The notes under the pieces were generated by a model. It did no database searches, was not told where the DNA came from, and saw nothing but the letters and a program-made list of their open reading frames with translations. DNA of 64,000 bases from Glycomyces artemisiae (GTDB lineage Bacteria > Actinomycetota > Actinomycetes > Mycobacteriales > Micromonosporaceae): the NCBI RefSeq assembly GCF_003002955.1, contig NZ_PVTJ01000001.1, positions 310,001-374,000 on the forward strand, given 5' to 3'. The position numbers were made by a program, and so were the translations under genes. Positions 9,101 through 17,211 of this stretch are shown here, piece after piece (the stretch's first letter is position 1; each line of letters starts with the position of its first letter).

Positions 9101-9187
9101 GAAGAGCCTGGGCAGGGTCCGGCCGGGCAGCGGCACGGGCAGGCCGTCCCATGCCAGTTGCAGCGGGCCGAGGATGCCGAAGTCCAA
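6155..9187 (-). CDS. AfsR/SARP-family transcriptional regulator with NB-ARC and TPR domains
   Basis: A protein of about 1010 residues. A winged-helix OmpR-like DNA-binding domain (starting DFGILGPLQL) and a bacterial transcriptional activation domain fill roughly residues 1-250. An NB-ARC-type ATPase follows, with Walker A GIGGSGKTT near residue 297, Walker B TLVILDN and the GLPLAL motif. The C-terminal third is helical TPR-like repeats. Such proteins activate secondary metabolism or developmental genes on an unknown signal. The TTG at 9187 is preferred: GGAGG lies eight bases upstream and SARPs normally start right at the xFGILGPL strand. An in-frame ATG at 9259 lacks a ribosome site and would add 24 residues. 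No biosynthetic cluster is visible nearby, so its targets are unknown. Confidence 0.9.
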   Translation of the reverse strand: MDFGILGPLQLAWDGLPVPLPGRTLPRLFAVLLLEPGSVIPLHRLVDAVWDDDPPATAKRQIQNTVATARGLLLRAGTSELETVGDGYRLRVGPEKLDSLRFQRAARIAREQVAASEPEAALESLREALDLWRGPALAGLTGRLIEAGALRWDEERAAAEEARAELELRLATGAPVVADLRRVLERHPYRQHAAELLMTALYREDRSAEALDAYDAIRRQLADELGIDPGRRLKDLYTAILRDDASLRAAPKTASSRSLPAPAQLPADAVHFTGRSGQLAALDALTGPGPRVAVLSGIGGSGKTTLALHWAHRVRERFPDGQLYVNLRGWDRTAPLTPLDVLAGFLRALGVPTESIPSDVDEASALLRSRLADTRTLVILDNARNSQQVLPLLPATDGCVAVVTSRSRLPDLAALRDVRQVTVGTLGTADAVRLMEGLIGAERVAAEPEAADRIAELCDGLPLALRIVGTNLAAQHLTLAETATALAGRDRLAHLAVEGDPTTTVAAAFDLSFQALDPEEELLYLNLAFLPGADFSKGLAMSLVSWDPPAAERLLARLVTAHRIDEYRPGRYRFHDLVREYARRKAETVFDPAALQGLREQVVEWYCRGSARLPVEEYRNIVATFLEWNGHAKVSRLLARLIAFADAGYSEEGPDRRTLTESRYELPELAHVAERGVESGVKSDDPMDAVRAYALADAVAYASGELHQSLAFAQKTLEYLSRTPHGDRTGKARNDLGTTLTHLGRYREAVSVLREAVGAAERSGKRYVHVEVLASLGTVLRRMGIFAEAETLLLRARDLDAASPEGPTSVYPLLSLSELYIDQGRVSAAEDLCREIAELLRDHPSKYYRARLYFRQSAVHRADGDFPRAEAAVLHGLELVEQSNGWRHVLVYTYWLAEMHVDSGRLDQARDALDRVARLDRFQTSETLAVKARVLCKLHTADGNLRMAVKMGRQACDVFAAMPDPLRQARSLLALARAYEAAGASYEAARCAVEARELFEALGVDPARQA

Positions 9188-9423
9188 GGGCGCCACCTCC
9201 AGGGGGAGTCGAGGTGCGGGCCGGGCCGGAATTGGCGGTTCGCTCCAGTCTATGGGCATATCTTGATCATTTGGGAACGCTCGCAAGCCTTTCCACTCAG
9301 TGAACGCGCGGTCGCGCACCGGCCCCGGCCTGCATCCGCATCCTGCTCGTGAAGCACTCGTGAACGTGTTGACCCCCTTGTATCGGATTCTCGACACATC
9401 GAGCAGCAGATCGAGGAGGAGCG

Positions 9424-10239
9424 ATGTTCACGAGACAGCGTCCCGAAGCGCAGACCAGCCCCCGCGAGGCCCGCGCCAGGTTCCGGGACGGGCTGGTGGC
9501 CCACACCAGCGGCTGGTCGCAAGGGTACGTCCAGGCGAACCTGGTCAGCGTGCCGCGGAGGTACGCGATAGCCCTGCGCCGCTTCGCGGTGCGCAACCCG
9601 CGGGCCTGCCCCCTATTGGACGTGGTGGGCGCCGGGCGCTTCACCACGGACCTCGCCGAGGGCGCCGACCTGCGCCGGGACCTGCCCGCCTACCAGGTGT
9701 GGAGCCGCGGCCAGATGGTCGCCCGCCGCACCGACGTCGCGGACCTGTGGGACCGCGACCTGGTCACGTTCCTGCTGGGGTGCAGCTTCACGTTCGAGCC
9801 GCTCCTGGAGCGCGCCGGCATCCCGCTGCGCCACCTGGAGCAGGGCGTCAACGTCCCCATGTACCGCACCAACCGGAAGGCCCTGGGCGCCAGGCGCTTC
9901 CGCGGCCCCGTCGTGGTGTCGATGTGCCCGGTCCCGACCGACCTGGTCGCCCGCGCCGCCCAGATCACCATGGAGCTCCCGTTCGCCCACGGCGCGCCCG
10001 TCCACGTCGGCAGCCCCGCGATGCTCGGCGTCCGCGACCTCGGCCGCCCCGACTTCGGCGACCCGGTGCGTCTCCACGACGGCGACGTCCCCGTGTTCTG
10101 GGCCTGCGGCGTGACCCTCCAGGAGGCCGTGGTGAAAGCCAAGCTGCCCTTCGCGATCACCCACGCGCCCGGGCACATGCTCATCACGGACCGCCGTGCC
10201 CGCACGGCGGACTCCGGCGAGATCAGGACCGTCCGGTGA
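9424..10239 (+). CDS. Putative hydro-lyase, DUF1445/D-glutamate cyclase family
   Basis: A 271-residue protein recognised by family blocks such as SGWSQGYVQANLVSVPRRYA, NPRACPLLDVV and DLPAYQVW. This family is annotated as putative hydro-lyase; relatives of the mammalian D-glutamate cyclase share the fold. The reaction in bacteria is not firmly known. The ATG has a strong GAGGAGG site just upstream. The gene is divergent from the SARP regulator and convergent with an HxlR regulator twelve bases from its stop. A TTGACC near 9370 could be a -35 element, but no good -10 was found at the right spacing. Confidence 0.82.
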   Translation: MFTRQRPEAQTSPREARARFRDGLVAHTSGWSQGYVQANLVSVPRRYAIALRRFAVRNPRACPLLDVVGAGRFTTDLAEGADLRRDLPAYQVWSRGQMVARRTDVADLWDRDLVTFLLGCSFTFEPLLERAGIPLRHLEQGVNVPMYRTNRKALGARRFRGPVVVSMCPVPTDLVARAAQITMELPFAHGAPVHVGSPAMLGVRDLGRPDFGDPVRLHDGDVPVFWACGVTLQEAVVKAKLPFAITHAPGHMLITDRRARTADSGEIRTVR

Positions 10240-10251
10240 GCGGCGGCACGG

Positions 10252-10926
10252 TCACACCGCGCCCGCCGACGCCGAGGCCGCGGCCGGTTCCGGGAGGCGG
10301 AACATTCCCAGGAAGCGCTCTGCCATCGCCTGGTCGCCCTGGACGGTGACGCGCCCGGCGTGCAGCGACACGTCGAGGCTGCGCCCGCCCAGGGTCAGCC
10401 GCTTGAGCGTCTCCGCGTCGGTCCTGATGACCGCGTGCGGATGCTCGGGCCGGCCCGGCGCCAGGATCAGCTGCGCGTCGATGATCTCCGCGATGAACGG
10501 CCGGTCCCCGACCCACAGCTCGAACGCCGCGTCGAAGCCCTGTGCCGCCTGCGGCATGAACAGCGACCGCATCGACAGGATCAGCGCGTCGGCGCCCATC
10601 GGCGCGTCGAGCGGGATCGCCGCCGACCGGGCGCCCCACCGCAGCAGCAGCACGATCGGGCCCTCCAGCTCCCGGCCCCACTCGGTCAGCTCGTACACCT
10701 TCGACGCCGCGGGCGGCGGCAGCCGCCGCTTCCCGACGACCCCGGCGGCTTCGAGCTCCCGCAGCCGCTGCGACAGCACGTTCGCGCTGGCGCCGTGGAG
10801 CCCCGAGCGGAGGTCGGTGAAGCGCTTGGGGCCGAGCAGCAGCTCGCGGACGATGAGGAGCGACCAGCGCTCGCCGACGAGGTCGAGTGCGTGGGCCGCG
10901 GGGCAGCCTTCGCCGTAAGTGCGCAC
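10252..10926 (-). CDS. HxlR-family winged-helix regulator with C-terminal SCP2-like domain
   Basis: A 224-residue regulator. The N-terminal 100 residues are HxlR type: Cys at residue 8, then HALDLVGERWSLLIVRELLL and FTDLRSGLHGASANVLSQRL, the recognition-helix region. The rest resembles an SCP2/sterol-carrier-like domain that may bind a lipid or other small ligand. The start is GTG at 10926, with GGAGG five to six bases upstream. The conserved N-terminal cysteine suggests redox or electrophile sensing as in other HxlR proteins, but that is inference. It is divergent from the carbonic anhydrase gene, with a palindrome in the gap. Confidence 0.85.
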   Translation of the reverse strand: MRTYGEGCPAAHALDLVGERWSLLIVRELLLGPKRFTDLRSGLHGASANVLSQRLRELEAAGVVGKRRLPPPAASKVYELTEWGRELEGPIVLLLRWGARSAAIPLDAPMGADALILSMRSLFMPQAAQGFDAAFELWVGDRPFIAEIIDAQLILAPGRPEHPHAVIRTDAETLKRLTLGGRSLDVSLHAGRVTVQGDQAMAERFLGMFRLPEPAAASASAGAV

Positions 10927-11067
10927 GGTGGCCTCCAGGAAAGGGACAGAAACCGCAGGTGAACGGCAACGCGGTAGTTCCCGTTCATCCTATGGTCCCG
11001 TTCCGCGAGCGACAAGTCCTGGGAAATGACCGGAACATCTCGGAACGGTAACGTGAGGTCGGTAAAA

Positions 11068-11082
11068 GGTACGTGACGTACC
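11068..11082. promoter_or_regulatory. Perfect palindrome between HxlR and carbonic anhydrase genes
   Basis: GGTACG-TGA-CGTACC is a six-base perfect inverted repeat in the divergent gap. The placement suits an operator of the HxlR regulator or of an unlinked factor. The binding protein is unknown. Confidence 0.4.
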
Positions 11083-11129
11083 GCCCGTCGCGCTTGCGCG
11101 CCCTCGGATCATGCGGCACCATTCAGATC

Positions 11130-11741
11130 GTGCCTGAACTGACCGCCTCCTCGCTCATGGAGCACCACGAAGCCGCCAAGACGCTCGTCGCGCTCCTTGA
11201 GGGCAACGGCCGATTCATCGCCGGAGAGCCCCGCTACAAGCGCGACATCACCTCCGCGCGCCAGCACGCGCCCGGGCAGAAGCCCAGCGCCGTCGTCTTC
11301 ACGTGCATCGACTCCCGCGTCACCGCCGAGTCCGTGTTCGACTGCGACTTCGGGCAGCTCCTGGTCGTGCGCACCGCCGGGCACGTCCCCGACCGGGCCG
11401 CCGTCGGCTCCCTGGAGTTCGCCGCCGCCGAGCTCGGCGTCTCCCTCGTCGTCGTCCTCGGCCACGAGCGCTGCGGCGCCATCAACGCGGCCCTCCACGC
11501 CGTCGCCGACGACACCCACGACCCGCGCACCGACTACCTCGTCGAGCAGCTGTGGCAGCCCGCGTCCCAGGCCCTCTCGGAGACCTCCGACGGCGAGGAC
11601 GCGGCCCCGAAGGCCCTGCGACTCCAGGTCCGCCGCACCGTCGCCGACCTCGGCCGCCGCGCGAACCTCGAAGGGGTCCTCGTCGTCGGCGCCGTCTACG
11701 ACCTGGACACCGGCGAAGTGACGCTCATCGAGGAGAACTGA
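11130..11741 (+). CDS. Beta-class carbonic anhydrase (cytosolic)
   Basis: Interconverts CO2 and bicarbonate. The beta-class zinc-binding set is present: Cys and the Asp-Arg dyad in CIDSRV, and His and Cys in GHERCG. The length (about 203 residues) fits short bacterial beta enzymes. No signal peptide is seen, so it is cytosolic, in contrast to the exported relative at 58044-58832. The start is uncertain: GTG 11130, ATG 11157 and a GTG at 11073 are all in frame and none has a good ribosome site. GTG 11130 is a compromise. The gene is followed 26 bases later by the pterin dehydratase gene, so the two may be co-transcribed. Confidence 0.9.
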   Translation: MPELTASSLMEHHEAAKTLVALLEGNGRFIAGEPRYKRDITSARQHAPGQKPSAVVFTCIDSRVTAESVFDCDFGQLLVVRTAGHVPDRAAVGSLEFAAAELGVSLVVVLGHERCGAINAALHAVADDTHDPRTDYLVEQLWQPASQALSETSDGEDAAPKALRLQVRRTVADLGRRANLEGVLVVGAVYDLDTGEVTLIEEN

Positions 11742-11767
11742 CGGCCCCGGGCTGTCACAATCGGGGT

Positions 11768-12058
11768 ATGAGCGACCAACCCTTGACCGGGGCCGAGATC
11801 GAACTCGCCCTCTCCGACCTGCCCGGCTGGACCCACGAGCACGACCGGCTCCAGAGCACGTGGACCTTCGACGGCCACCTCCAGGCGCTCGCCGCCGCCA
11901 CCGGCGTCGGCCTGCTCTCGGAGCGCCGCAACCACCACGCGGACCTGACGATCAACTACAACAAGCTCACCGTCTCGGTCACCACCCACTCGGCGGGCAG
12001 CAAGGTCTCCGCGAAGGACACCGAACTCGCGCAGGCCGTCAGCGCGCTCCTCGACTGA
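11768..12058 (+). CDS. Pterin-4a-carbinolamine dehydratase
   Basis: A 96-residue protein matching the PCD/DCoH family in length and in the active-site block RRNHHADL. The paired histidines catalyse dehydration of 4a-hydroxytetrahydropterin. The usual His-His-Pro-Asp is His-His-Ala-Asp here. The conserved ending KVSAKDTELAQ is also present. In bacteria the enzyme recycles the pterin cofactor for aromatic hydroxylases, or it serves an unknown role where none exists. The start ATG 11768 gives the family length. It lies just downstream of the carbonic anhydrase gene. Confidence 0.88.
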   Translation: MSDQPLTGAEIELALSDLPGWTHEHDRLQSTWTFDGHLQALAAATGVGLLSERRNHHADLTINYNKLTVSVTTHSAGSKVSAKDTELAQAVSALLD

Positions 12059-12177
12059 CCTTCCCAGCCGATCGGCTGGCGCGCAAGGAGATCCGCAAGC
12101 GTCCCAATGTGTACGAACCGGCCCGGCGGGGAACCCCGCCGGACACCGGCCTCCTCGGTTGCACTCGGGAGCACGTC

Positions 12178-12528
12178 ATGGACGCTTTCGCCACCCGCCC
12201 CACCAGGGCCCACCGGCGCATGGCCCTCTACCGCCTCGCGCAGGCCCGCCGCCGCGGCGCGATCGACGCCGACGAGTTCCGCCTCCGCCGCCAGCTCGCC
12301 CGCCGCGCCGAGACCCTCGCCGACCTCCAGGCCCTCTTGGAGGACTTCGCCACCGACTACGAGCAGGGCCGCGACCACTGGCGCTACGGGCGCTGGCGCC
12401 GGCCCGTGCGCGAAGGCCACGAACTGGAGATCCAGCGGTTCGTCGGCATCGCGCTCCTGGTGGCCGTGCTCATCGCCGCCGCCGTCCTCGTCTGGGGCGT
12501 CGTGGCGGTCGCCGAGCACGTGAACTGA
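12178..12528 (+). CDS. Small membrane protein with DUF1707/SHOCT-like N-terminus
   Basis: A 116-residue protein. The N-terminal half is basic and helical (AHRRMALYRLAQARRRGAID, then DEFRLRRQLARRAETLADLQ), resembling the short DUF1707/SHOCT-like oligomerisation motif. A single membrane helix near the C-terminus (VGIALLVAVLIAAAVLVWGV) is followed by a few residues. GGGAG lies six bases before the ATG at 12178. The function is unknown. It probably sits in the membrane with the basic part in the cytosol. Confidence 0.75.
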   Translation: MDAFATRPTRAHRRMALYRLAQARRRGAIDADEFRLRRQLARRAETLADLQALLEDFATDYEQGRDHWRYGRWRRPVREGHELEIQRFVGIALLVAVLIAAAVLVWGVVAVAEHVN

Positions 12529-12529
12529 A

Positions 12530-12570
12530 CCGGGCGGCGCTGCCGCATCGGCCTCGGCAGCGCCGCCCGG
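12530..12570. terminator. Long bidirectional hairpin terminator
   Basis: A sixteen-base-pair perfect stem (left arm 12530-12545, right arm 12555-12570) lies between two converging genes. It has no T tract on either side, so it is a GC-rich actinobacterial-type terminator. Confidence 0.7.
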
Positions 12571-12573
12571 CGA

Positions 12574-13827
12574 TCACTCGGGCGCGGTGAGCGCCCGGAG
12601 CTTCTGGGCGAGCCCTTCCAGGGCGTCGCCGATCCACGGCATCGACGCGGGCTCGTCGGAGACGAGGGCCGCGAGCCGCTCGGAGTCGTTCTCGCCGTAC
12701 AGGCCCGGCACCGCCACGCGGATCGTCAAGCGCTCCGGGTCGTCGCCGAACGCGCTCCCCGGCAGGACCACGACCCCGAACCGCTCCAGCAGGACCTCCG
12801 CGAGGTCCGCACTCGTGGCGATACCCCAGTCGGCGGCCAGCGACGCGCGCAGCGGCTCGAAGTCCGGCCACACGTAGAACCCGCCCTGCGGCGGCATGAC
12901 CTCGCATCCGGCGCCCGCGAAGACCTCCGCGACGGCGTTCGCGACCGACCCGTGGAGGCGCCGCGCCAGCGCCACCCGGTCGACCAGCTCCTGCGGGTCC
13001 GACCACGCGTACGCCGCGGCGTGCTGCATCGGCATCGGCGTCGAGGACCACAGCTCGGAGGCCGTGCCGCGCACCGACTCCCGCAGTCGCTCGCCGAGCG
13101 GCGAGTCCGGGAAGCGGGCGGCGCCGATCCTCCAGCCGCCGAGCGCGTAGTTCTTCGACAATGACGTGGTGGTCACCGTGCGCTCGGGCGCCCACGCGGA
13201 GGGGGAGGGGAACGCGCCGGGCTCGAACACGAGGTCCCGGTAGATCTCGTCGGCGGCGATGATGAGGTCCAGCTCCCGCGCGGCCTCGCACAGGGCCTTG
13301 ACCGACTGCTCGGAGGCGAGGCGCCCGGTCGGGTTGTCGGGCAGGGTGACCACGACGATGCGCGGGTCCCGCCCGGCGGCGCGGGCCGCGCGCACGGCCG
13401 CGTCCATGGCGTCGGCGTCCGGCACGCCCCCTTCGCCTTCGGGGACGGGTACGCGGATGGGGTCGCGGCCGAGCATCTCCGCCTGGGCCCCGTAGGAGAC
13501 CCACGCGGGCTTGGGGAGGACCACGTCGCCCCCGGCGGCGTGGAGGAGCGCGAACAGCAGCGGCTTCGACCCGGGGCCGAGGAGCACCTGCTCCTTGGCG
13601 GTGGGGATCGCGCGGCGGGTCCAGTACCCGGCGGCGGCCTCGCGGGCCGCGTCGGTCCCGGCGACGGGGCCGTAGGCGGTCTGCCCGGCGGCCTGCGCGA
13701 GGCGCTGCCTCAGCAAGGGGTGCACGGGGATCCCCGCTTCCCCGAACCCGAGCGCGAGCACCTCCTGCCCGGCGGCGCGGCGGGCGGCGATGGCTTCGTT
13801 GGCGGCGAGGGTGGCGGAGACGGTCAC
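12574..13827 (-). CDS. PLP-dependent aminotransferase, class I/II
   Basis: A 417-residue aspartate-aminotransferase-fold enzyme. Landmarks are the N-terminal YGPVAG substrate loop, PDNPTGR, and the PLP-lysine motif TSLSKNYALGGWR, with RLTIRVAVPG near the C-terminus holding the carboxylate-binding arginine. The amino-acid specificity is not evident. The start is GTG 13827, chosen because GAGGAG lies five to six bases upstream; the ATG at 13878 would overlap the likely promoter. It is divergent from a LysR regulator about 100 bases away, which is its probable controller. Confidence 0.9.
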   Translation of the reverse strand: MTVSATLAANEAIAARRAAGQEVLALGFGEAGIPVHPLLRQRLAQAAGQTAYGPVAGTDAAREAAAGYWTRRAIPTAKEQVLLGPGSKPLLFALLHAAGGDVVLPKPAWVSYGAQAEMLGRDPIRVPVPEGEGGVPDADAMDAAVRAARAAGRDPRIVVVTLPDNPTGRLASEQSVKALCEAARELDLIIAADEIYRDLVFEPGAFPSPSAWAPERTVTTTSLSKNYALGGWRIGAARFPDSPLGERLRESVRGTASELWSSTPMPMQHAAAYAWSDPQELVDRVALARRLHGSVANAVAEVFAGAGCEVMPPQGGFYVWPDFEPLRASLAADWGIATSADLAEVLLERFGVVVLPGSAFGDDPERLTIRVAVPGLYGENDSERLAALVSDEPASMPWIGDALEGLAQKLRALTAPE

Positions 13828-13928
13828 GGGTGACTCCTCGTTGGAGACTGTCTGAACGGGACCCAGAGTCCTCCACAAGGAGCATCATCGCAAGTATTTC
13901 TACCTGTTGCCGAGGATAAGATTGCCTT

Positions 13929-14849
13929 ATGCTCGATGTTCGCCGCCTGCGCCTCCTCTACGAGTTCGCCGCCCAGGGATCGATATCCGCCACTGCCGTC
14001 GCGACCGGCCAGACGGCCTCCGCGGTCTCGCAGCAGTTGGCCGCCTTGGAGAAGGAGGCCGGTGTCGCGCTCCTCGAACGCACCGCCCGCTCGGCCCAGC
14101 TGACCGACGCCGGGCGCCGCCTCGTCGAGCACACCGCCCTCATCCTGGAGGCGATCGACGCCGCCGAGACCGATCTCGCCGCCGAGTCCGCCGAGCCGCG
14201 CGGCCGGGTCACCGTCACCGCGTTCCCCACGGTCGCGGTCGCGCTGGCGGGCCCGATCGTGCGCCGCCTGCGCCGCCACCCCGAGCTCCAGATGGTCCTG
14301 CGCCAGCAGCACACGGTCAGCGAGTCGCTGGCGCGCGTGCGCTCGGGGGAGATCGACCTGGCCCTCATCGACGACTGGTCGGGCCAGCGCCGCCCGGCCA
14401 CCGTGGGGCCCTTGACCTTTCACCACCTCGTGAAGGACCCCCTCGTCGCGGTCCTCCCCGCCCGCCACCGCCTCGCCTCGAAGGAGGTCCTGTCCGCGCA
14501 CGAGCTCGCGGGGGAGCCGTGGATCGCCTCCCCGGGCGGCGAGCCGTCCCGCACGGCCCTCGACCGCCTCTGGCGCGCGGAGGGCATCTCGGTGCCGGTC
14601 TCGGAGTTCGAGGGCCTCGACACGATCCTCACCCTCGTCGCCAAGGGCCTCGGCGTGACGGTGGCCCCGTGGATGGCCGCCGCCGAACGCCGCGACGTCG
14701 CCGTCCGCGCCGTCGCAGAGGAGCTCCCCGGCCGCGACGTCTACGTCGTCCACAGGACGGCCTCCACCGGCCGTCCCGCCGTGATGACGGTCCTCCAGGC
14801 CCTCCACCAGGCGGCCCGGAAACTCATGACGGCCGCCGAGCGGTTCTAA
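13929..14849 (+). CDS. LysR-family transcriptional regulator
   Basis: A 306-residue LysR regulator: an N-terminal winged helix-turn-helix (LYEFAAQGSISATAVATGQT, then SAVSQQLAALEKEAGV) and a C-terminal periplasmic-binding-protein-like effector domain. LysR proteins usually control the divergent gene, here the aminotransferase, with a small-molecule effector that may be related to its substrate. The stop codon overlaps the tail of the converging YibE/F gene by four bases. No separate operator was picked out in the 101-base gap. Confidence 0.92.
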   Translation: MLDVRRLRLLYEFAAQGSISATAVATGQTASAVSQQLAALEKEAGVALLERTARSAQLTDAGRRLVEHTALILEAIDAAETDLAAESAEPRGRVTVTAFPTVAVALAGPIVRRLRRHPELQMVLRQQHTVSESLARVRSGEIDLALIDDWSGQRRPATVGPLTFHHLVKDPLVAVLPARHRLASKEVLSAHELAGEPWIASPGGEPSRTALDRLWRAEGISVPVSEFEGLDTILTLVAKGLGVTVAPWMAAAERRDVAVRAVAEELPGRDVYVVHRTASTGRPAVMTVLQALHQAARKLMTAAERF

Positions 14850-16129
14850 AGGTGCGACGGCGGGTACGGCGACTCTTCGGAATCCCATCCCTCCGCCGCC
14901 TCGGGCTTCGGCCGGGGCCGCTTCGGTTCTTTCGCCTTGGGCTGCTTCGGCTTCGGGCGCCAGTGCACCAGGTACGCCGCGAGCCACGTGGTGATCGGCA
15001 CGGCCGCGATGAGGCCGAGCGTGCCCGCCACCGACCGCACGATCTCCGTGGCGATCGTCTGGCTCGTGAGCACCTGCTCCAGCGGCCGGTTCGCCGCGGC
15101 GATGAGGACCAGCAGCGGGAGCGAGGCGCCCGCGTACGCGAGCACCAGCGTGTTCACCACCGACGTCAGGTGGTCGCGCCCGACCCGCATCCCCGACTTG
15201 TACAGCCGCGCGGGCCCCCACTTCGGGTTCGCCTTCGACACCTCGTCCACCGTGGCCGCCTGCGAGACCGTCACGTCGTCGATGACGCCGAGCGCGCCGA
15301 TGAGGATGCCCGCCAGCAGCAGGCCCGACATGTCGATCGGGTACTGGAGCGCGAGGTTCGTGGTGCTCTCGTCGAGCACCCCGTTCAGCTCCGCGAGCCG
15401 CACCGCGGCCTCCGCGAGCAGCACCGTCAGCACCAGCGACGCGAGCGTCCCGACCACCGCCACGGTCGTCGTCCGGTTCCACCCGTGCGCCAGGTACAGC
15501 GACACGAGCATGATCGCGGCCGCCCCGACGATCGCCACGAGCACGGGGGAGGACCCGTCGAGCACCGCGGGCACCATGAACAGCAGCACCACCGCGAACG
15601 TGACGCCCAGGCTCACCAGCGACCGCACGCCCTTCCAGCGCCCGAACGCCACCACCGCGAGCGCGAACGCGATGACCAGCGCCCACAGCGCCCCGGCCCG
15701 GTCGTGGTCGATGATGTGGAACTGCTGGCCCGACACCGAGTCGGGCGTGTAGATGAGGATGACGTCGTCGCCCGCCTCGACCACCGGCGCGCCAGGGCCG
15801 CTCGGGATGTCGACCACGGCCTCCTCGCCGGAGAACTCGCCGCTGGTGATCGTCACGACGACCTCGCCGCACACGTCGACGACCTCGGCCTCCTCGGCGC
15901 TGCACTCGGTCTCGGTGACGGCGATGACCCGGCCGTCGACCTCGGTCCCGTACTCGTCGATCGCGGCGTCCTCGACGCCCTGCGGCCACAGCAGGATCAT
16001 GCCGATGGCCGTGGCGATCGCGGCCGGGACCAGGATCCACAGCGCGGCCCGGGGAACGGCGTCGTTGGGGATGAGGTGGCCGTGGCTGTGCATCACCGGT
16101 TCGCCGTGCTTCACAGGATCGTCGTTCAC
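14846..16129 (-). CDS. YibE/F family membrane protein
   Basis: A 427-residue membrane protein. One helix (residues about 28-50) is followed by an extracytoplasmic beta-rich domain (VDGRVIAVTETEC to ILIYTPDSVSG) with two cysteines about twelve residues apart, then roughly seven helices. The family block is LLLAGILIGALGVIDDVTVSQA, about residues 270-290, typical of YibE/F proteins. The tail is basic (RPKPKQPKAKEPKRPRPKP). Proteins of this family are proposed transporters of unknown substrate. The N-terminus is His-rich (KHGEPVMHSHGH), which may bind metal, but that is only a suggestion. Confidence 0.88.
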   Translation of the reverse strand: MNDDPVKHGEPVMHSHGHLIPNDAVPRAALWILVPAAIATAIGMILLWPQGVEDAAIDEYGTEVDGRVIAVTETECSAEEAEVVDVCGEVVVTITSGEFSGEEAVVDIPSGPGAPVVEAGDDVILIYTPDSVSGQQFHIIDHDRAGALWALVIAFALAVVAFGRWKGVRSLVSLGVTFAVVLLFMVPAVLDGSSPVLVAIVGAAAIMLVSLYLAHGWNRTTTVAVVGTLASLVLTVLLAEAAVRLAELNGVLDESTTNLALQYPIDMSGLLLAGILIGALGVIDDVTVSQAATVDEVSKANPKWGPARLYKSGMRVGRDHLTSVVNTLVLAYAGASLPLLVLIAAANRPLEQVLTSQTIATEIVRSVAGTLGLIAAVPITTWLAAYLVHWRPKPKQPKAKEPKRPRPKPEAAEGWDSEESPYPPSHL

Positions 16130-16157
16130 GTCCGAGAGCCTACGGCCCCGCGCCCGC

Positions 16158-16181
16158 CCGGGCGCGCAGCAGCGCGCCCGG
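16158..16181. terminator. GC-rich hairpin between YibE/F and MDMPI genes
   Basis: CCGGGCGCGC and GCGCGCCCGG form a ten-base-pair stem around AGCA. It lies between two minus-strand genes and may end the upstream MDMPI-like transcript. There is no T tract, so confidence is modest. Confidence 0.45.
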
Positions 16182-16270
16182 AGCCGCCCGCAGCGGACAT
16201 GCGCCGTGAACCGTCCGCGGCCGCCTGGGGACCCGTCCTGCAGCGCTCCAGTCGCCGAGGGTCAGGGCCT

Positions 16271-17053
16271 TCAAACGTCCACGGGATCGACCCACCGGAC
16301 CGCGGAGTAATTGCGCCACAAGTGGAGCAGTGCCGGGTCTCCGTGTACGGCGAGGTCGTCGAAGGGAAGCCGGTTCCACAGCGCCAGGTACAGCAGCTCC
16401 ACCGGGCCCTCGATGACGCAGTGCGGGGACTCGACCTCGCTGAACGTCACGAGCGGTCCCGTGTCGGTGGGGTGCACGTACCAGTCGCCGCGGCCCGGCG
16501 GGAGGTCGGTGGCGTGGATGTGGAGCACTGAAGGCCGCAGTGCCCGCACCCTGCTCGACGGGCGGCCGTGGAACCCCAGCAGCAGCTCGTCGATGCCGTC
16601 GGCCGCGAATTCGGGGCCGACCGGTGATATCTCGTCGCCGCGCGCCTGTTCGGCGTCGACGCGGTGGATGGTCGTCTCGTGGGCCTGTCTGCGGACCCAG
16701 AAGCGCCGTGAGGACTGAGCGGGGAACACCTGCCAGCACTGGAGGTCGTCGGGGGCGGCTTCCAGCACCGCCGCGAGCCGCATGAGGCCCTCCCTGACCC
16801 AGTCGACCAGCAGGTCGTCGTGGGGCGTGGGCCCCACGATGCGCTGGAAGTCCTGCTTGCGGGGATCGTAGGGCAGGGCTCTGCCCACGATCGCCGCCGC
16901 CCAGCGATGGACGGTCCCGATATGGGTCAAGAGGTCCTTGACGATCCACCCCGGGCAGGTGGGCACGAGCGCGTTCAATGCGAGTTCCCCACCAGCGACA
17001 GCGATCCGCTCCCCTTCGGTGCGCAGCACGTTGATTTGGTCGCCGATGTTCAT
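16271..17053 (-). CDS. DinB/mycothiol-dependent maleylpyruvate isomerase-like protein
   Basis: A 260-residue protein of the actinobacterial MDMPI (TIGR03083-like) family. The N-terminal four-helix DinB fold contains TCPGWIVKDLLTHIGTVHRWA and HETTIHRVDAE, supplying the His-Glu-His metal-binding set of the mycothiol-dependent isomerase. A small C-terminal domain follows (residues about 170-260). The real reaction is unknown: many members are thiol-dependent S-transferases. The ATG at 17053 has GAGG a few bases upstream; the in-frame ATG at 17185 lacks support. Confidence 0.85.
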   Translation of the reverse strand: MNIGDQINVLRTEGERIAVAGGELALNALVPTCPGWIVKDLLTHIGTVHRWAAAIVGRALPYDPRKQDFQRIVGPTPHDDLLVDWVREGLMRLAAVLEAAPDDLQCWQVFPAQSSRRFWVRRQAHETTIHRVDAEQARGDEISPVGPEFAADGIDELLLGFHGRPSSRVRALRPSVLHIHATDLPPGRGDWYVHPTDTGPLVTFSEVESPHCVIEGPVELLYLALWNRLPFDDLAVHGDPALLHLWRNYSAVRWVDPVDV

Positions 17054-17211
17054 CCTCTGAAGTTTCGCACCTGTGTCGTGAATTACGCAAGTTCGGCGGT
17101 GGACCGATACACAAGTGTTAAACCGGTGTAGCACTGGCGAGTCGGACATGAATGGGACCGTTCGCCACGGGAGTCGCCCGGGCACTCCCGTGCGGGGCGT
17201 AGGTTCGACGG

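Noticed and set aside
6371..9352. 993-residue plus-strand open frame opposite the SARP regulator
   Set aside because: It is low-complexity Arg/Gly/Val/Leu composition without domains; the SARP frame is clearly coding.
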